Of a stretch of 20,039 bases of DNA, positions 17,292-20,039 are shown piece by piece (the stretch's first letter is position 1; the number at the start of each line of letters is the position of its first letter). The notes under the pieces were generated by a model. That model saw only the letters and a program-made list of their open reading frames with translations. It was not told where the DNA came from and ran no database searches. Source of the DNA: Chara braunii (lineage: Eukaryota; Streptophyta; Charophyceae; Charales; Characeae); assembly GCA_003427395.1 (NCBI GenBank), contig BFEA01000008.1:2660772-2680810 (forward strand). Direction: 5' to 3'. Made by a program: the position numbers and the translations under genes.

Positions 17292-17951
17292 GTAGTAGGG
17301 AGGTTTCTGTAGAAGTCACCCTATTACTTGTTTAATGGATGGACTATTCATTACCCAAGGAAAGTAGTAGAGGGACCTCTGTTGGGGTCTGTCTATTACC
17401 TACTTGATTCTGTATTAATTTACTAAAAGGGTGATCCTGTAGGAATATCCTAAACCCTCGTGTTTTGTCTAAGATAACACGGTCTCAGATCGGTCAGATT
17501 CAAAAGGGCAACAGGATAGCCTTATTAGGATTATCCTAATGCACTCTTGAAGTGGGCCTCGTCACGTGACAGTAGGGGGCTCTTGTGCGGATCGCCTATT
17601 ATTCACGCGGACCATTATTAACCTCTGGAAATGGATTGACATCCAGATCTTTCGGGAGTATACCTAAAGCAAGTAGTAGGGTGCTTCTGTAGGAGCCTCA
17701 ACTATTTGTTGTATGAAAATAATGCTCATGTGTGAGCTATCCTGCTACTCTGAACTAGATCCTATGTAAACTTTGAGTGAGACTAAGCAGAGAGTCAACT
17801 ACTCATGAATAACTTACTCACCTGTCTGTTTGACTAACAGAGTGTTTGGTATTGATCAAATAGTAAGAGATTCATGTTTGAATAGACCTACTACTTGAGT
17901 GTGTTAACACAAATAGCAGAGAAGGGAAGGAACAATGCTCATGTTGGAGCA
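17292..17951 (+). repeat. Two-stem TGTN-loop hairpin family, right members
   Basis: Member 17292-17327: outer GTAGTAGGG with CCCTATTAC, inner TTC/GAA, loop TGTA (17308-17311). Member 17364-17399: outer GTAGTAGA with TCTATTAC, inner GACCTC (17374-17379) with GGGGTC (17384-17389), loop TGTT. Member 17675-17706: outer AGTAG/CTATT, inner GCTTC/GGAGC, loop TGTA. Member 17724-17737: GCTCA/TGAGC, loop TGTG. Member 17861-17893: outer TAGTA/TACTA, inner ATTCA/TGAAT, loop TGTT. Member 17936-17951: TGCTC/GAGCA. Damaged members lie near 17429 and 17571. The loop and outer stem are conserved while inner stems differ by paired changes. The CTATTACTTG-type trailer recurs. Confidence 0.7.
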
Positions 17952-18274
17952 AGGTTTTCACATATCTGGAGAAAGAACAAGGAAAGAAGATAGGACCGTG
18001 GGAAAGAAAATACTAGTAGAAAGAGAACCATCGAGTAATCCATAGTTGTGAATGGTTTTCAGGTAGAAGACCACAACGATGAATGAGTTATATCTCATCT
18101 ACACGAGTGTCAGAACGGCACGCTTATCTCCAAGAGAGAGAATGAAAGAACTGAGAGTAAGGTAAACACGAGTTTCCCTAAAAGACGACCTAAGACACAG
18201 GCGTGAGACTCCTCGAGAGAAAGGAGATAGTGACAGACGACTCAGGGTAGGGTTGTGAGAATAGACGTTAGGAG
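17952..18274. other. Non-coding stretch
   Basis: Purine-rich in parts and without a recognised feature. Short minus-strand frames are not supported. Confidence 0.4.
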
Positions 18275-18334
18275 TTAGACATGGGATGTCGATCCCAGAG
18301 CTCACTACCCATGTCTAAGGGCTTGACCCTTAGA
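18275..18334. other. Two consecutive perfect hairpins
   Basis: TTAGACATGGG (18275-18285) pairs with CCCATGTCTAA (18308-18318), 11 bp. TCTAAGGG (18314-18321) pairs with CCCTTAGA (18327-18334), 8 bp. They share 18314-18318, so they are alternative folds that could switch. Confidence 0.75.
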
Positions 18335-19074
18335 TATCAATATATGGGGAATCAAGTAGGGGTGTTGAATCTTTGTTGACCTGTGTGTGTGCAGGTCCGG
18401 ACTCATTTTATTGCTGCATTTCAAGGAAGAGGTTTTACGGAAAGGACCCAAATTTTCTGTTATCTCTCGATAACAGGTCGGTTGTTGCCTATTCAACTTT
18501 TCTCCTTAGACTTAATACCCACCTCTAAAGTCAAACCCTGTGGTCAGTAAAACTGTCGTCTGTGGTCATTGCCTAAATGGTCCTAGTCACTTCCAATGGT
18601 CCTTTGAAGAAATGTGAGGGGGCTAGGCTTACGTCTCAGGAAAGATAAGGCTGTCATACATGGTTTGGGAAGTGAGGGACAAGGTCAATGGTTGATGGTT
18701 GACTCCGCTAGTGCATGGCATGTGAACTGTCTTTACATTATTCTGTGCAGGTTTATTTTGTCCGTGATTTTGGATTGAACTGGATCTGGTCTGTTGAAGA
18801 GTCTTTGACGCACAACATTTGTGAAAGTGGGAAGGGTTCTCGGCGGTAATACTTCCATATTCATCATATGTCAAACTTAACTATTATAATGATTCAGTTA
18901 AGTCTTAACCTGTTAAGAAAGCTAGGACACTCTTTGGTAGAAAGAAAATTTGATTGATATTGGTCGAAAGAATAATACATTACGTAGTAGCGGAAATAGA
19001 CTGCCTTATTAAAAGTTCGACCTGAATATCTAACGGGTCAAGGCGTCTTACCGCGCGTACCCCGTTTTATGCTA
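18335..19074. other. Non-coding stretch with scattered hairpins
   Basis: GACCTG/CAGGTC at 18378-18397, CTGTTATC/GATAACAG at 18457-18476 (8 bp), ACTTAACT/AGTTAAGT at 18875-18903 (8 bp) and directly after it CTTAAC/GTTAAG at 18904-18917. Frames are short and no gene is supported. Confidence 0.55.
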
Positions 19075-19320
19075 CAGCGATCGAGCAAACGCCATCGGCC
19101 GACCTACCTCTACAAAGGCATGTAAAAGCCTTTGCATGTGGGCCGGTAGCTCAGCAGGGATACGCCTACTTGAGGGTGGTGACAGCTCATCGGGTAGAGG
19201 TAAGTTGTACCTCGCGGCTCCCCGACCTGTCGTGGGGCGTCGTGAGAGGTATAGCACGCACGCACGGTCGGAGTGGTGACTGGTTCATTTTCAGAAATAA
19301 ATCCTGCGTGACAGGACCGT
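19075..19320 (+). repeat. Structured dispersed repeat, copy B
   Basis: It is the homologue of 4791-5100. The main helix is CCGACCTAC (19099-19107) with GTGGGCCGG (19138-19146), one A-C mismatch and one G-T. Inside it CAAAGGC (19113-19119) pairs with GCCTTTG (19128-19134). TAGCTCAGCAGG at 19147-19158 matches an RNA polymerase III A-box consensus, but no B box follows at normal distance. CCCC/GGGG flank a conserved ACCTGTCGT loop near 19220-19240. A donor-like GAGGTAAGT (19198-19206) and an acceptor-like TTTTCAG (ending 19293) lie inside. Confidence 0.75.
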
Positions 19321-19709
19321 GAGGTTCAGCGCTCCCAGTGGGGTGCGGGACCGCCGCGCGCGACAACGGACTCTTCCTCTGCGTACGTCACCGCGACAAA
19401 CTTGCTCTAGGAGCCTAACCAGAGGCCGGAGCTTCGACGGATCACGTGGCTTCCGTGCGCAGTGCATGTCTGCAACAAAATGTTGTCAGACATTGGCTTG
19501 TCAAGCCCGTGGTCGAAGGACATCATTGTGCGGGGGGAGCGGTGGTGCGCTTCATTAAGGAGCACGGCGCCGCTTTGCATATCTTCATGACTATGAAACA
19601 CCTGCGGACGTGTTCCCGGGATCGAGCTCGGAGGGTGGCCGTGTTTATGTCCGCAGCCGCGGCTAGCCTCGGCCGCACCACGGACATGAACTTACACGAT
19701 TTTTCCTGA
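19316..19709 (+). pseudogene. GC-rich open segments downstream of copy B
   Basis: In copy A the repeat ends at the start codon of the gag-like gene. At the aligned place here the codon is AGG (19313-19315) instead of ATG. A frame stays open from there to a TAA at about 19559-19561, and a second frame (GTG at 19446, stop at 19707-19709) ends in MNLHDFS. Both are rich in Arg, Ala and Ser and have no recognised domain, zinc knuckle or coiled coil. It may be the remnant of a different or much diverged ORF1, or chance frames in GC-rich DNA. Confidence 0.25.
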
Positions 19710-19739
19710 ATTAAATAATGGGTAAAAGTATATATATAT

Positions 19740-19783
19740 GGGGTTGTTGGGATTTTCAAGCCCTACAACCCCTTTTTTTTTTT
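19740..19783 (+). terminator. Hairpin followed by T11 (terminator-like)
   Basis: GGGGTTGT (19740-19747) pairs perfectly with ACAACCCC (19765-19772), with GGG/CCC continuing the stem inside. Eleven T residues follow immediately. The shape is that of an intrinsic terminator, and a T-run also ends RNA polymerase III transcripts. In animal DNA the role is unproven. It lies 30 bp after the last stop of the GC-rich segment. Confidence 0.35.
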
Positions 19784-19993
19784 GAAAAAATATAATTTTT
19801 TAAAATTATAGAAAATAAAAAACAAAAAAGGTGGAGAAGAGAAATTAAAAAATAAATTTAATTTTTATTTTTTTTTTTGGGAAGGATTTTTGGTTGGCAG
19901 ATTTTTGTATTCTTCGTTTTAGTAACTTTTTGCATATCAAGGAATGAAAAAAAAAAGTATATTTTTTTTTCCGGGTTCGATTAGTTTTTTGTG

Positions 19994-19997
<4 letters not shown>
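19773..19997. other. AT-rich low-complexity stretch
   Basis: Mostly A/T, with a 20-bp AT palindrome at 19791-19810 (TATAATTTT/AAAATTATA) and several oligo-T runs. No gene. Confidence 0.8.

Positions 19998-20039
<42 letters not shown>
19998..20039 (+). repeat. (TG)n microsatellite at window end
   Basis: About 21 TG units run off the right edge. Confidence 0.97.

Noticed and set aside
19099-19240. HDV-like self-cleaving ribozyme in repeat A/B
   Set aside because: The nested hairpin is real, but I could not assemble the double-pseudoknot pairing required.

Overview
The window looks like nuclear DNA of an invertebrate animal. The grounds are consensus splice-site-like sequences, long (ATT)n tracts, satellites, a retrotransposon gag-like remnant and no intact conserved gene. 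The abundance of (ATT)n and other simple repeats would fit an arthropod such as a crustacean, but that is a guess. I found no rRNA, no convincing tRNA, no CRISPR array and no complete recognised protein-coding gene. Nearly everything is repeat-derived or non-coding.

Layout. 1-25 is poly-A. 35-894 is a dense array of adjacent hairpins, each with a different stem, ending at a CRE/CCAAT/TATA-like cluster. 1138-1785 is a 53-54 bp GC-rich minisatellite whose units each fold into a T-rich-loop hairpin. 2575-3947 holds open-frame segments of an unrecognised protein, broken between frames and preceded by a strong 3' splice-site-like tract. 4791-5100 is a structured repeat (copy A) that leads directly into a broken gag/ORF1-like gene (5098-6382) with a coiled coil and a CCHC zinc knuckle. 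A second diverged copy of the structured repeat (copy B) lies at 19075-19320, and its main stem is kept by paired base changes.

6.4-9.4 kb is non-coding and hairpin-rich. 9.4-15.7 kb is a patchwork of purine-rich DNA, (ATT)n tracts, short dispersed repeats and a degenerate ACAGAC-like region. At 10118-10487 there is an assembly artefact: a synthetic Tn5/Nextera junction between two identical 166-bp copies. 16.2-18 kb contains a 71-bp satellite surrounded by a family of two-stem hairpins with a TGTN tetraloop, whose stems vary while the fold persists. The window ends with a hairpin plus T-run, AT-rich DNA and (TG)n.

The recurring theme is folding. At least three independent groups (5' array plus minisatellite, A/B repeats, TGTN hairpin family plus 71-bp satellite) keep secondary structure while primary sequence drifts. 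The function is unknown, and mutational palindrome correction is a serious alternative to selection.
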